A stretch of 64,000 nucleotides of DNA from TC-15 sp034437275 (GCA_034437275.1 DAOTUD010000065.1:1-64000); one strand, 5' to 3'. Positions 7,741 to 17,331 are shown, numbered from the stretch's first letter. The notes: generated by a model not told the origin, from the sequence alone. A program made the numbers and translations.

Positions 7741-8976
7741 ATGAAGACTAATCATAACCTTGTGCATGTCACAGACTACGAACCATTCATCGGCCCGGAG
7801 GCGGTCGAACGTATCCTCCGCAAAGCCGAACCACTGCGGGACCTGCATCTCACGCACTTGAACTCAACGTATTATGGTGGCGGGGTGGCGGTGCTGCTCT
7901 CGTCGCTGACGCTGCTGATGAACAGCCTCGGCATCAAGACCGGGTGGCGTGTTATTCAAGGATCGCCGGACTATTTCAGCGTCACCAAAAAGCTGCACAA
8001 TGCGCTACAGGGGGCCGAGATCAACCTCAGCGCCAAGAAAAAGCAGATCTATGAAGAAGTGGTCTACGAAAATGTGGTCCGTAATCACCTGGATCACGAT
8101 CGGGTGATCATCCACGACCCGCAGCCACTGCCGATGATTGAGCATTATCGCAAGCGTGGCCCCTGGATCTGGCGCTGTCATGTGGACCTGACCCGGCCCA
8201 ATCATGAGGTGTGGAATTACCTGGCCCCGTTTGTTGAGCAGTATGACGCGGTGATCATCTCGCTGGACGAGTATGCCCAGCGGTTGAACACGCCGCAGGC
8301 GGTTTTCATGCCTGCCATCGATCCCTTCTCGATCAAGAACAAGGAATTGAGCGAGGACGAAATTCAAGAACGACTGGACCACTACGCCATCCCGGACGAT
8401 CTGCCGTTGGTGGTGCAAATTTCGCGTTTCGACAAGTGGAAAGACCCGGAAGGGGTCGTCGAAGCTTTCAAGCTGGCGCGGGAGGAGATCGACGCTACGC
8501 TGGTCTTGTTGGGAAACATCGCTACCGATGACCCCGAAGGCGAGAAGGTCTACCAATCGCTGTTGGACTGCCGTGAAGAGCGGATCATCATTCTCACCAA
8601 GGAAGACACGGCGCTGGTCAACGCGTTGCAGCGGCGCGCCGCAGTAGTGGTGCAGAAGTCGCTGCGCGAGGGCTTTGGGCTGACCGTCACCGAGGCGATG
8701 TGGAAGGCGTCGCCGGTAGTCGGTGGTAACGTCGGTGGCATTCGGTACCAGATCGACGACGGTGAAAACGGATTTTTGGTATCCTCAGTAGAGGAAGCTG
8801 CCGAGCGCATCGTGCAGTTGGTCAAAGATCAAGAACTGGCCGCCGCGATGGGCCAAAGGGCACGGGAAAAGGTCAAGGAACGCTACCTGATGACCCGGTT
8901 GCTTGAACAATATCTGGATTTGCTGAATGCTTTTGAGACGGATTTTGTGCTAAGTGAAGGGTATGGTGCTGTCTGA
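7741..8976 (+). CDS. treT: Trehalose synthase (TreT-like), GT4 glycosyltransferase
   Basis: 411 residues with two Rossmann-like halves. The N-terminal signature HLNSTYYGGGVAVLLSSL plus WRVIQGSPDYFSVTKKLHNA and HDPQPLPMIEHY is characteristic of TreT, which makes trehalose from an NDP-glucose donor and glucose. The C-terminal half carries the GT4 nucleotide-sugar motif with acid residues in LREGFGLTVTEAMWKASPVV. The start ATG at 7741 has GAGGAG ten bases upstream; an in-frame upstream start at 7723 is less likely. The CHAD gene starts at the next base after the stop, and a GalT-family gene follows, so the set is probably one operon handling nucleotide sugars. The exact donor and acceptor cannot be proved from sequence, since related GT4 enzymes have other acceptors. 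Confidence 0.85.
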   Translation: MKTNHNLVHVTDYEPFIGPEAVERILRKAEPLRDLHLTHLNSTYYGGGVAVLLSSLTLLMNSLGIKTGWRVIQGSPDYFSVTKKLHNALQGAEINLSAKKKQIYEEVVYENVVRNHLDHDRVIIHDPQPLPMIEHYRKRGPWIWRCHVDLTRPNHEVWNYLAPFVEQYDAVIISLDEYAQRLNTPQAVFMPAIDPFSIKNKELSEDEIQERLDHYAIPDDLPLVVQISRFDKWKDPEGVVEAFKLAREEIDATLVLLGNIATDDPEGEKVYQSLLDCREERIIILTKEDTALVNALQRRAAVVVQKSLREGFGLTVTEAMWKASPVVGGNVGGIRYQIDDGENGFLVSSVEEAAERIVQLVKDQELAAAMGQRAREKVKERYLMTRLLEQYLDLLNAFETDFVLSEGYGAV

Positions 8977-9879
8977 ATGAGCTATCGATTGGAAACTGAC
9001 GAACCCCTCGCGGTGGGGATCAAACGCATCGCACTAGAACAAGTCAACCAGAGTTTGGACCAACTGACCGACATGGGCGCGGACCGGGACGAGGTCGTGC
9101 ACGATGTGCGCAAGCGGTTCAAGAAAATTCGTGCTGTACTGCGTCTGGTGCGTGACGCACTTGGCGATACGGTTTATCAAAACGAGAATCGCTGCTATCG
9201 GGATGCCGGGCGTGCGCTGTCTGAAGTCCGGGACAGCGCGGTGATGGTCGAGACAGTAGAGGACCTGGTCGCGCATTTTGACGATCAACTGGCTCCGGGC
9301 GTATTTGATGGTATCCGGGACAGGCTGGTGGCATATCACAGCCAGGTTGCCGAGCGTGTGCTGGAGGACGGCAACGCACGGCAGGCGGTGGCCCAGACCG
9401 TCCAGGCGGCCCGTGCACGCATACCGGCCTGGTCGCTGGATGACGACGGTTTTGGGGCGGTGTATCCCGGGCTGAAGCGCGTCTACAAGCGGGGACGGAA
9501 GCGTATGGACGAGGCCTATCATGCACCGGAGCTGGGCATCTTCCACGAATGGCGCAAGCGAGTGAAGTACCTGTGGTATCATGTGCGCCTTGTGCAGCCA
9601 TTGTGGCCTGAGCTGCTCGACGAGCTGGCCGACGAAGTGCACGAACTGTCCGATTATCTCGGCGACGATCACGATCTGGTCGCGCTGCGGGGCTTTGTCC
9701 AGACGCACCCGGATATCGCCGGAGATGAGCAGACCAATGCAGCGCTGGCAGCTTTGATCGACCGGCGGCGGGCCGAACTCCAGGCAGCAGCCCGGCCCCT
9801 GGGCGAGCGCATTTATCTTGAAAAGCCCAAGCGTTTTGCCAAACGGTTGGCAGGATACTGGGATGTGACGTATGAATGA
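8977..9879 (+). CDS. CHAD domain protein (polyphosphate-binding helical domain)
   Basis: 300 residues, almost entirely one CHAD domain. Two conserved basic histidine motifs are visible, VHDVRKRFKKIRAVLRLVRD (about 33-52) and FHEWRKRVKYLWYHVRL (about 189-205). An acidic LSDYLGDDHDLVALRGF block, also typical, follows. CHAD domains are helical bundles with a positively charged channel that bind inorganic polyphosphate and often localise to polyphosphate granules. No CYTH triphosphatase domain is attached. It starts immediately after the treT stop and overlaps galT by eight bases. A polyphosphate kinase lies about 7 kb away (17332-19473), consistent with polyphosphate use by this organism, though the two loci are not one operon. 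Confidence 0.9.
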   Translation: MSYRLETDEPLAVGIKRIALEQVNQSLDQLTDMGADRDEVVHDVRKRFKKIRAVLRLVRDALGDTVYQNENRCYRDAGRALSEVRDSAVMVETVEDLVAHFDDQLAPGVFDGIRDRLVAYHSQVAERVLEDGNARQAVAQTVQAARARIPAWSLDDDGFGAVYPGLKRVYKRGRKRMDEAYHAPELGIFHEWRKRVKYLWYHVRLVQPLWPELLDELADEVHELSDYLGDDHDLVALRGFVQTHPDIAGDEQTNAALAALIDRRRAELQAAARPLGERIYLEKPKRFAKRLAGYWDVTYE

Positions 9880-10864
9880 GATTCGGCAGAATAAGATCAC
9901 CAAGCAGTGGGTGATCTACGCGCCTGAGCGTGGAGAGCGTCCCAAAGATTTCCAACGCGACGCCGGACAGACCCGTGACTTGCCCCCCTACGATCCAGAC
10001 TGCCCGTTTTGCCCGGGCAATGAGCACATGCTGCCAGAGATTAGCATGGAGTTGTCCGGGGATGGGGAACCCTGGCAAACGCGCGTGGTCCCGAACAAAT
10101 TTCCCGTACTACAGCCCACCGCTAGCACCACGCGCCAGCAGAAGGGCATTTACCTGGCACTGCCGGGGTATGGTCGCCACGATGTGATCATCGAGAGCCA
10201 ACGCCACAACGCGGACATTGCCACACTGCCCCCCGCACAGGTTAACACCGTGCTCGAAACGTATCACCGGCGCTATATCGACGTGATGCGCGTGCATGAC
10301 AATATGCTGGCGTTGATCTTTCGCAATCATGGCCCGCGTGCTGGTACGTCACTGTTGCACCCCCATTCGCAGTTGGTCGTGACGGGGATCGTGCCGCATT
10401 ATGTGCGCTGGCGTGAAGAGGCGGCGCAGCAGTATTTTGACGAATGGGGTCGCAGCGTGTTTGAGGATATCCTGCAATTTGAGCAACAGGACCGGCGGCG
10501 AGTGGTCGACGAGACAGAGGAATTCCTGGCGTTTGTTCCATATGCGGCGGAAGTGCCGTTTGAGGTGTGGATCATGCCCCGGCGACCCCAGGCCGATTTT
10601 GGCAGCATCACCGATGCGCAAAAAGCCGACCTGGCAGCGATCCTGCGCGACATCCTGGCCCGGCTGCGCGCCCGGCTCAACGACCCGGACTATAACTACA
10701 TCATCAACACAGCAGCCCGCTATCAGGCTGGTGAGCCACACCTGCGCTGGTATGTTCAGATCAGGCCACGCCTCACCACCCCTGCCGGGTTTGAAATCGG
10801 TTCGGGGATGAATGTTAACCCGGCGCTGCCCGAAGACAACGCCGATTTTTTGAATGCTACTTGA
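9872..10864 (+). CDS. galT: Galactose-1-phosphate uridylyltransferase family protein
   Basis: 330 residues in the HIT-like GalT fold. Seen: NKITKQWVIYAPERGERPKD at the N-terminus; a CPFCPGNE zinc motif; VVPNKFPVL; the active-site segment SLLHPHSQLVVTG, which supplies the His-Pro-His nucleophile region; and a C-terminal HLRWYVQIRPRL half. Canonical GalT exchanges UMP between UDP-glucose and galactose-1-phosphate. This shorter HPHSQ subgroup is common in Chloroflexota, Firmicutes and Archaea and may act on other sugar phosphates. The ATG at 9872 lies inside the CHAD gene, giving an eight-base overlap and likely coupling. Its place behind TreT suggests nucleotide-sugar supply or recycling. Confidence 0.88.
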   Translation: MNEIRQNKITKQWVIYAPERGERPKDFQRDAGQTRDLPPYDPDCPFCPGNEHMLPEISMELSGDGEPWQTRVVPNKFPVLQPTASTTRQQKGIYLALPGYGRHDVIIESQRHNADIATLPPAQVNTVLETYHRRYIDVMRVHDNMLALIFRNHGPRAGTSLLHPHSQLVVTGIVPHYVRWREEAAQQYFDEWGRSVFEDILQFEQQDRRRVVDETEEFLAFVPYAAEVPFEVWIMPRRPQADFGSITDAQKADLAAILRDILARLRARLNDPDYNYIINTAARYQAGEPHLRWYVQIRPRLTTPAGFEIGSGMNVNPALPEDNADFLNAT

Positions 10865-11041
10865 GGCCCGAACGCTGATCAGCGATCTTGGCGGATACGA
10901 TACGTCCCAGACCGGCAGTGTGGAATGGGTTGAGTAGCCGGTGCGGGCGAATTTCTAGACACGGCCAGAAGGTAGTATAGTAAAGGCTGTGAAAAGAAAG
11001 AGACAACACAGCGACCCTCATTCTCTGCTGGCAGGTGAAGA

Positions 11042-12577
11042 ATGCTTTCGACAGTTTATTCGTGTGCAATTGTTGGTTTAGAAGGCGAGATCATTCGCGT
11101 TGAAGTTGATTTTAATCCCCGTTCGCTGCCCGCTTTTACAGTGGTTGGGCTGCCGGATGCCGCCGTTCAAGAAAGCCGCGAGCGCGTGCGGGCCGCCGTT
11201 CGCAACAGCGGTCTTCAATTCCCCAATAAACGCTATACGGTGAATCTGGCCCCGGCTGACCTGCGAAAGGAAGGCCCCGTTTATGATCTGCCGATTGCGA
11301 TCGGTGTGTTGGCGTCTACCGATCAGGTGCCATTGGAGCGGCTGGTCGGGGCGCTCTTTATCGGTGAATTGTCGTTGGATGGCAGCGTGCACCATGTGAA
11401 GGGCATCCTGCCAATCGCGCATCGGGCCTGGCGAGAAGGCTATGAGCGCATCTATGTGCCTGAAGACGATGCAGCACAGGCGGCGCTGGTGCCTGACATC
11501 GAAATTATCCCGGTGCACTCGTTGGGGCAGCTTGTAGAGCATCTTTATGATCTACAGGTGATCCCTGCCTATGGGCGCACCGAATTTGACTTACACGTGC
11601 CGCCTGACCTGGATGGACTGACGGATTTTGCCGATGTCAAAGGGCAGGAGCACGTCAAGCGTGCGTTGGAGGTCGCGGCAGCCGGGGGGCATAATGTGTT
11701 GATGGTGGGGCCGCCCGGGGTTGGAAAAACACTGCTGGCGCGCTCACTGCCTGGAATTTTGCCGACTATGACGTTGGATGAGGCCCTTGAGGTCACCCGG
11801 ATTTATTCTGTGGCCGATCTGCTGCCATCGGACAAACCGCTCATTCGTTTGCGACCGTTTCGCGCCCCACACCACACCGTGAGCGAAGCCGGCCTGATTG
11901 GCGGCGGATCGTGGCCGCGCCCGGGCGAAGTATCGCTGGCGCATCGCGGGGTGCTGTTTGCCGATGAAGTGCTGGAATTCGGCAGCCATACATTGGAGGT
12001 GCTGCGCCAACCCATCGAGGATAAGCACGTGACGATTAGCCGGGCGCGGGTTTCGCTGTCCTTCCCTGCGAATTTCATGCTAATCGCGGCCATGAATCCC
12101 TGTCCATGTGGTTACTATGGCGATCCGGTACGCGAGTGCACATGCTCGACGGCAGCCGTCAGGCGTTACCAGCAGCGCCTCTCCGGTCCGCTGCTCGACC
12201 GCATTGATATCCACGTCAATGTGCCACGTGTGGATTATGACAAATTGACAGATGAGCGACGCGGCGAACCTTCGGCGACCATTCGTGAACGGGTCGAAGC
12301 GGCGCGGAATAGACAGCGCCTCCGTTTTCGGGATGTGGAACGTTTGCAGGCCAATGCGGATATGGGGCCGAGCGATATTCGCCAGTTCTGCCAGCCTGTG
12401 CCTGAAGGGAAACAGTTGCTCAACAGCACACTGCGCCAGATGCAGTTGAGCGCCCGAGCCTATCATCGTATTTTAAAGTTAAGCCGCACAATTGCCGATC
12501 TGGCCGACAGTGACGAGATTGAGGTGACGCATATTGCCGAAGCGATCCAGTATCGCCCGCGCAGGCTGATATACTAG
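11042..12577 (+). CDS. comM: YifB/ComM family Mg-chelatase-like AAA+ ATPase
   Basis: 511 residues, the usual length. The N-terminal ChlI-like domain (VVGLPDAAVQESRERVRAAV, then VNLAPADLRKEGPVYDLPIA) is followed by an AAA+ core with Walker A GPPGVGKT at 223-230, Walker B LFADEVLEF and a Cys-containing AMNPCPCGYYGD insert. The C-terminal domain begins near SARAYHRILKLSRTIADL. In naturally competent bacteria ComM is a hexameric helicase that aids branch migration during integration of transformed DNA. The ATG has AGGTGA upstream. A comEC homologue lies in the same window but on the other strand and with a degenerate catalytic domain, so a competence role here is uncertain. Confidence 0.92.
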   Translation: MLSTVYSCAIVGLEGEIIRVEVDFNPRSLPAFTVVGLPDAAVQESRERVRAAVRNSGLQFPNKRYTVNLAPADLRKEGPVYDLPIAIGVLASTDQVPLERLVGALFIGELSLDGSVHHVKGILPIAHRAWREGYERIYVPEDDAAQAALVPDIEIIPVHSLGQLVEHLYDLQVIPAYGRTEFDLHVPPDLDGLTDFADVKGQEHVKRALEVAAAGGHNVLMVGPPGVGKTLLARSLPGILPTMTLDEALEVTRIYSVADLLPSDKPLIRLRPFRAPHHTVSEAGLIGGGSWPRPGEVSLAHRGVLFADEVLEFGSHTLEVLRQPIEDKHVTISRARVSLSFPANFMLIAAMNPCPCGYYGDPVRECTCSTAAVRRYQQRLSGPLLDRIDIHVNVPRVDYDKLTDERRGEPSATIRERVEAARNRQRLRFRDVERLQANADMGPSDIRQFCQPVPEGKQLLNSTLRQMQLSARAYHRILKLSRTIADLADSDEIEVTHIAEAIQYRPRRLIY

Positions 12578-12592
12578 ACGCGGTATTATCAT

Positions 12593-14896
12593 ATGGCATA
12601 TGGTGGAAAAGCATATTATCGCCAGTTATCAGGCCGCGCCGCCGTTGTGGTGAGCGTGGTCTATGTACTTACCTTAGGCGGCACATATCACAGCCTCACG
12701 AATCTGGCGCTGCAGCGGGTGGCGTTAGGGCTGCTCACATTGGGGGTGGTGGTGTGGCTGGTGTTGATTTGGCGGCGACCACCCAGGCGCGTGTTCTTGC
12801 TCCCGGTGATCGGGTTGTGGGTGGCGGCGTATGCGATCGCGATGATCGCGCACCCCTCTGGGCGCGGATATATCGGCGGCTGGTACGCGGGGTTGTACGC
12901 TGGCGTGTGGCTGGTGCTGAGCGATTTACGCCAACGCGGGCTGCCGGGGCGCTGGTTGATCGATGCGGCTTTGTTTGCTGCGATTCCCCTCATGATATTG
13001 GCGTTTATGCAGGTGGCGACCTGGTATCCGGCCTGGCTGGCGCTGGAGATCGAGGTGGCTTTTGTGCCGCCGCGCCCGCCCAGTGTGTTGGGGAATCCCA
13101 ATGTGTTTGGCAGCTTTCTGGCCGTGCTGCTGCCGCTGGGCGTGGTGCGGGTCCGGTGGGCGAGACGACGCGCGGACCGTCTGCTGTGGGGCGTATGGGT
13201 AGCTGCGGCTTTGCTGATGCTATATATCACATTTTCGCGGGGCGCATGGCTGGCGACGGGTGCAGCCAGTGTGACGCTGGGCGGGTTGACGGTGTACCGG
13301 CTTGATCCGATGCACTGGTGGCGGCGACAATCGCGCCGGGTCAGACGCGGGCTGGGGCTGATCGCTGTGGGCGGGGGACTTCTCATGTTGGCGGCGTTGG
13401 TGGCGTCGCTGAGCGTTTTTGATACGCCGCGCCGGGACACCAGCGACCGGCTGAAATTTTACGATGCGGCGCTGGATACATTTGCCGCGCACCCTTTCAC
13501 TGGTACCGGCCCGTTTACGTTTGGCCTCAGTCTGCTGGAGGACCTTTCGATCCCGCCTAATCAGCCGCATGCACATGCGCATAACCTGCCGTTGAATGTG
13601 GCGGCGGAGCTGGGGCTGCCGGGGCTGTTGGCGTTGGGGGCAACGGCGGTGGTGTTGGCCCGGCGCGGGTGGCGGCAGCTGCGTGCGGCGGCGAACGGTG
13701 CGGAGTGGGCTGATCGGGCGGCCTGTCTGGCGGCGCTGGTGGGCTTAGGTGCGCATTGCTTGGTTGATATGCCGGTGATGGTGCCGATGATGATATTGTT
13801 AGCGATTGGGATTGTGGCGGCAGGGTATGTGCCGGGGGACGTCCCCCGAGCGGAACGGCGGGGCGTGGGGTATCGTGTGCTTTCGCTTATGTTGTGGGGG
13901 GGGCTGTTGGCAACCGGCTGGTGGTCGGCGCAGGTGTATGCGGATTATGTGCGTGGGGAGCGCTTGTTGGTCGAGCGTGAGTATTCCCACGCGGAAGCCG
14001 TCTTGCGGGATGTGGCTGAGCGTCATTCGTCTCTGGCGCTGTATCATGCGGAGTATGGATACGCCTGTGGGTTGGCAGCGGCAGCAGGTGATGAAACGCT
14101 GCTGGAGCCGGGAATCGCGGCTTACAACCGCGCGCTGGAACTTGAAGCACCACATGCTGTGTGGTGGGCCAACCTGGCGGCACTGTACTGGCAGGCGGGC
14201 GAAGACACCGCCACGATTGACGCCATGCAGCAGGCGGTGCATTATGCCCCTGATGCGGCGGATATGTGGTTCGGTCTGGGTGTGTACTACGAAGAAACGG
14301 CACAAACTGACCGCGCGCGTGCCGCTTACCGGCGAGTGCTGACGCTGGAAGGGGACTGGGCGATGGCAGATTTTTGGGCTGAAACAGCACTGCGTCACAG
14401 TGTGTTGGTCGCCACGCCGGTGGAACCGGGGCCATACCAGCAAGCCTGGGCGTTGTGGGAGGCCGGGCAGTATGACCGGGCGCGGGATGTGTTGCAGCGT
14501 TGGATCGATCATGATCCAACCCAGCCCGGCCCGTATATCCAGCTGGCGCGGATGTATCTGTCGATTGGGAAAAGCGAGCGTGCCGACGCCTATCTAGAGG
14601 CAGCGGAGCTTCTGGTTCACACGTATTTGGGGCAGGCGTGGCTGGAGTATGCGCGGGCTGAGTTTGCGAGCCAGGCAGGCGATACGCGGCTCGCATCAGA
14701 CAGGCTGCAAGCGGCACGGGACGCGATTCTTCCCGATAAAACCGGGCAGGCGATTTACCATGGGCTGGAAATCGCACATTTTCAATTTTTACGCCTATCG
14801 GTGCCGGGATCGCTGCTGCCACAGGTGGAGACGTTAGGGCCGGACCCGGCGCTTCTCCAGTTGCTAGACGACCCTGCTTGGACGTTCAGCGGGTAG
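12593..14896 (+). CDS. O-antigen ligase/polymerase-type membrane protein with C-terminal TPRs
   Basis: 767 residues. About 10-12 hydrophobic helices fill residues 10-440, including the Wzy_C-type segment (about 195-265) with ITFSRGAWLA, and the conserved GTGPFTFG and HAHNLPLNVAAELGLPGLLA motifs typical of O-antigen ligases and polymerases. Residues about 460-740 contain tetratricopeptide-like repeats, for example AIDAMQQAVHYAPDAADMWF and RARDVLQRWIDHDPTQPGPY. It probably transfers or polymerises an undecaprenyl-linked glycan or modifies an exported protein at the outer membrane-side face of the cytoplasmic membrane; the substrate is unknown. It starts 15 bases after comM, but no strong ribosome binding site is visible at the ATG. 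Confidence 0.82.
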   Translation: MAYGGKAYYRQLSGRAAVVVSVVYVLTLGGTYHSLTNLALQRVALGLLTLGVVVWLVLIWRRPPRRVFLLPVIGLWVAAYAIAMIAHPSGRGYIGGWYAGLYAGVWLVLSDLRQRGLPGRWLIDAALFAAIPLMILAFMQVATWYPAWLALEIEVAFVPPRPPSVLGNPNVFGSFLAVLLPLGVVRVRWARRRADRLLWGVWVAAALLMLYITFSRGAWLATGAASVTLGGLTVYRLDPMHWWRRQSRRVRRGLGLIAVGGGLLMLAALVASLSVFDTPRRDTSDRLKFYDAALDTFAAHPFTGTGPFTFGLSLLEDLSIPPNQPHAHAHNLPLNVAAELGLPGLLALGATAVVLARRGWRQLRAAANGAEWADRAACLAALVGLGAHCLVDMPVMVPMMILLAIGIVAAGYVPGDVPRAERRGVGYRVLSLMLWGGLLATGWWSAQVYADYVRGERLLVEREYSHAEAVLRDVAERHSSLALYHAEYGYACGLAAAAGDETLLEPGIAAYNRALELEAPHAVWWANLAALYWQAGEDTATIDAMQQAVHYAPDAADMWFGLGVYYEETAQTDRARAAYRRVLTLEGDWAMADFWAETALRHSVLVATPVEPGPYQQAWALWEAGQYDRARDVLQRWIDHDPTQPGPYIQLARMYLSIGKSERADAYLEAAELLVHTYLGQAWLEYARAEFASQAGDTRLASDRLQAARDAILPDKTGQAIYHGLEIAHFQFLRLSVPGSLLPQVETLGPDPALLQLLDDPAWTFSG

Positions 14897-14954
14897 GCGC
14901 GCTATAATCTATATGCTTGTATTGAATAGACTGTAACCTCACGGAGTAGGTTTT

Positions 14955-15896
14955 GTGGTTGATATAAAGAAGGTTGACGAAGTACAGGGCGACACGGGAA
15001 CAACGCGCCCTAAGCGCCGTCCCGAGTGGATCAAAGTGCGCGCCCCAAGCGGCGAAACTTACGAGATGGTGCGGGGCTTGATGCGCAAGAAGAAACTGCA
15101 TACCGTCTGCGAAGAGGCGATGTGCCCGAACATTGGCGAGTGCTGGGGCAGTGGGACGGCTACGTTTTTGATGATGGGCGAAGTCTGCACCCGTTCATGC
15201 CGGTTCTGCGACATCGCGACTGGGCGGCCTGCACCGCTGGACTGGCAAGAACCGAATCGCGTCGCGGAATCGGTGCGCTCGATGAATTTGCGGCATGTCG
15301 TGATTACCAGCGTGAATCGGGATGAACGCCCAGATGGCGGCGCGCCGATCTTTGCGATGGTTATCCGGCGGATTCGCCAGGTACAGCCCGGATGCAGTGT
15401 GGAGGTGTTGACCCCGGACTTCAAGGGCAAGTGGGACGCACTCAAGATCGTGATGGACGCGCAGCCGGAGATCCTCAATCACAACGTGGAGACCGTGCCG
15501 CGCTTGTTCCGGACGGTGCAGCCGCAGGATCGTTACGAGTGGGCGGAAGCTACGCTGCGCAACGCGAAAGAAATGGACCCGCTGGTGTTGACCAAGAGTG
15601 GCATTATGGTCGGGTTGGGCGAGACATTCGACGAGGTGGTCGAGGTGCTGGAAGACCTGGCGGATTGGGGCGTTGATATCGTCACGATTGGGCAGTATCT
15701 CCAGCCGAGCAAGAAGCACATGCCCATCGACCGATACTATACCCCGGAAGAATTTGTCGAGCTGCGGCGCATTGGCTATCAGTTGGGTTTTAAGTGGGTT
15801 GAGTCTGGCCCGCTGGTACGCAGCAGTTACCACGCTGAGCAGCAGGTCCGCCAGCTATCGGAGCTTAACCATTTCCGGCTGCGCGAAGAAGCCTAG
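14955..15896 (+). CDS. lipA: Lipoyl synthase (radical SAM)
   Basis: 313 residues, normal length. Both iron-sulphur motifs are intact: the auxiliary cluster cysteines 52, 57 and 63 in CEEAMCPNIGECW, and the radical-SAM CxxxCxxC at 78, 82 and 85 (CTRSCRFC). The C-terminal RSSYHA segment, which provides the serine ligand of the auxiliary cluster, is present. LipA inserts two sulphur atoms into octanoyl-protein to make the lipoyl cofactor of 2-oxoacid dehydrogenases and the glycine cleavage system. The start is a GTG with GGAGTAGG upstream. It ends at a strong bidirectional terminator. No lipB is visible in the window. Confidence 0.96.
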   Translation: MVDIKKVDEVQGDTGTTRPKRRPEWIKVRAPSGETYEMVRGLMRKKKLHTVCEEAMCPNIGECWGSGTATFLMMGEVCTRSCRFCDIATGRPAPLDWQEPNRVAESVRSMNLRHVVITSVNRDERPDGGAPIFAMVIRRIRQVQPGCSVEVLTPDFKGKWDALKIVMDAQPEILNHNVETVPRLFRTVQPQDRYEWAEATLRNAKEMDPLVLTKSGIMVGLGETFDEVVEVLEDLADWGVDIVTIGQYLQPSKKHMPIDRYYTPEEFVELRRIGYQLGFKWVESGPLVRSSYHAEQQVRQLSELNHFRLREEA

Positions 15897-15909
15897 CCGG
15901 ATGGACAGG

Positions 15910-15948
15910 AATCAAAACGTCGGGAACAGCCCCGACGTTTTTGATTCT
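15910..15948. terminator. Bidirectional terminator between lipA and the DnaB-like gene
   Basis: GAATCAAAACGTCGGG and its reverse complement (with one extra T) flank a 6-nt spacer. The A-run and T-run on opposite sides let the hairpin work for both convergent genes. Confidence 0.85.
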
Positions 15949-15966
15949 TGCATATGATGCGGTGGG

Positions 15967-17145
15967 CTACGACTCGATGATCTTGTCGTCGATAAGCTGC
16001 TGTTGGACGCGCTGACCGCGTGGGTCGAAGGCGAAGTACGGCGCATGCAGTTGGAATTCCATATCCTGCATGGCGCGCCCGGCGCGGTTTTTCTCGATGG
16101 TGAAGACCACCCAGTCCCGGTATTGACGGGCCTGGTAGGGGTTGAAGGCGACGTGCTCTTTGGACAGGATATGATATTTGTTGTTCATGATTACCGCGAT
16201 ATCACATTCATAGTCCAACGCCGAACTGCCCCGCAGGTGGAACAGGTGCAGCCGGTTGGCTTTCAGGCCTTCGCGGTCTGCCGCCACAATCGCCCAGACC
16301 GGTACTCCCAACGCCAGCGCGATGTCTTTCAGTCCCTCGACGACAATCGTCACTTTTTCGGATTCATCGGTGGCACGCTCCGGGTGAATGGCGACTTTTT
16401 GCAGGTAGTCAACAAAGACGGTGACGTTGCCGCCGGTCGCGTCGCACAGGCGGCTGGTCATCTCGCGGATGGCGCGCAGCGTGGTGACTGCCGGGCTGGC
16501 TTTGACGAGGATCAGCCGGTCTGCATAGCGATTCATGCGGGCCAGTGCCATCGCGGTCTTGGCATTTTCACGCAGGATGGTTTGCAGCGAGCCGCCCCCG
16601 CCGCCCCCGCGCAGCGTGCTCTTGGCGCGTTCGGCGATGATCACATCGTATAAGTCTTTGAGCCGGATGCCGCTTTTGAGGTTTACCTCTGGGGGGTTGA
16701 TGCTTTCAAGACATAACAACCTGTTCATTAAGTGAGTTTCAGTGTGTTCATAGGAGAGATAGAACGCAAATTGACCACTGCGCATCGCCACATTGCGGGC
16801 GATTTGTAACGTTGCAATGGTTTTCCCGATCCCTTGTGCGCCCCCTAATAACACCAGTTCCGTTTTGCGCAGCCCGCCCCCGACCATGCCATCGAGTGGG
16901 TCAAAGCCGGAGGGCAGCGGTACATATTCGGTCAGATCACCGCGTACCACCATATCATTAGCTTCGCTCATCACCTGTGCCAGCGTGCGCGGCATGTGGG
17001 CGGTGTTGCGGTTGCTACGTCCGCGTGGGGCAACTCGCCGCTTGGCTTCCGATTCACCAGCGGCAGCGTTGGGGGAGGGGGGGCCAGGCGATTCAGGGGT
17101 CGCTGGCTTATCGGCCATGTCGTCATGAAAGCGTCGTGTTGCCAT
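15967..17145 (-). CDS. DnaB-like RecA-fold helicase C-terminal domain protein
   Basis: 392 residues. A charged, proline-rich N-terminus (1-75) replaces the primase-interacting N-terminal domain of true DnaB. The RecA-type domain follows, entered by LPSGFDPLDGMVGGGLRKTE, with Walker A GGAQGIGKT, Walker B VTVFVDYLQKV, an arginine-finger-like SSALDYECDIAVIMNN block and a KNRAG element as in DnaB. A run of six glycines sits in an insert of the domain (RGGGGGGSL). The start ATG at 17145 has AAGGGAAAG upstream; the longer frame to 17208 is not needed. It may load onto DNA in a role different from the replicative helicase, for example repair or plasmid-like replication. It is divergent from ppk1. 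Confidence 0.8.
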   Translation of the reverse strand: MATRRFHDDMADKPATPESPGPPSPNAAAGESEAKRRVAPRGRSNRNTAHMPRTLAQVMSEANDMVVRGDLTEYVPLPSGFDPLDGMVGGGLRKTELVLLGGAQGIGKTIATLQIARNVAMRSGQFAFYLSYEHTETHLMNRLLCLESINPPEVNLKSGIRLKDLYDVIIAERAKSTLRGGGGGGSLQTILRENAKTAMALARMNRYADRLILVKASPAVTTLRAIREMTSRLCDATGGNVTVFVDYLQKVAIHPERATDESEKVTIVVEGLKDIALALGVPVWAIVAADREGLKANRLHLFHLRGSSALDYECDIAVIMNNKYHILSKEHVAFNPYQARQYRDWVVFTIEKNRAGRAMQDMEFQLHAPYFAFDPRGQRVQQQLIDDKIIES

Positions 17146-17331
17146 AATTTTTCTTTCCCTTAAGCTGCTTATAATTGTGATTGTACTGGTTCCAAAAAAA
17201 CTGCGCAATCCGGCAGCCTCATCTACCGCTATCTGCGAAGGGAGATGCTACAGAGTATAAGCCTTGTACATATTTGGCAACAGGGCTTTTGTGTTATACT
17301 CCAAGAAATTCTGTGCAAGGGAAAGTGTTGT

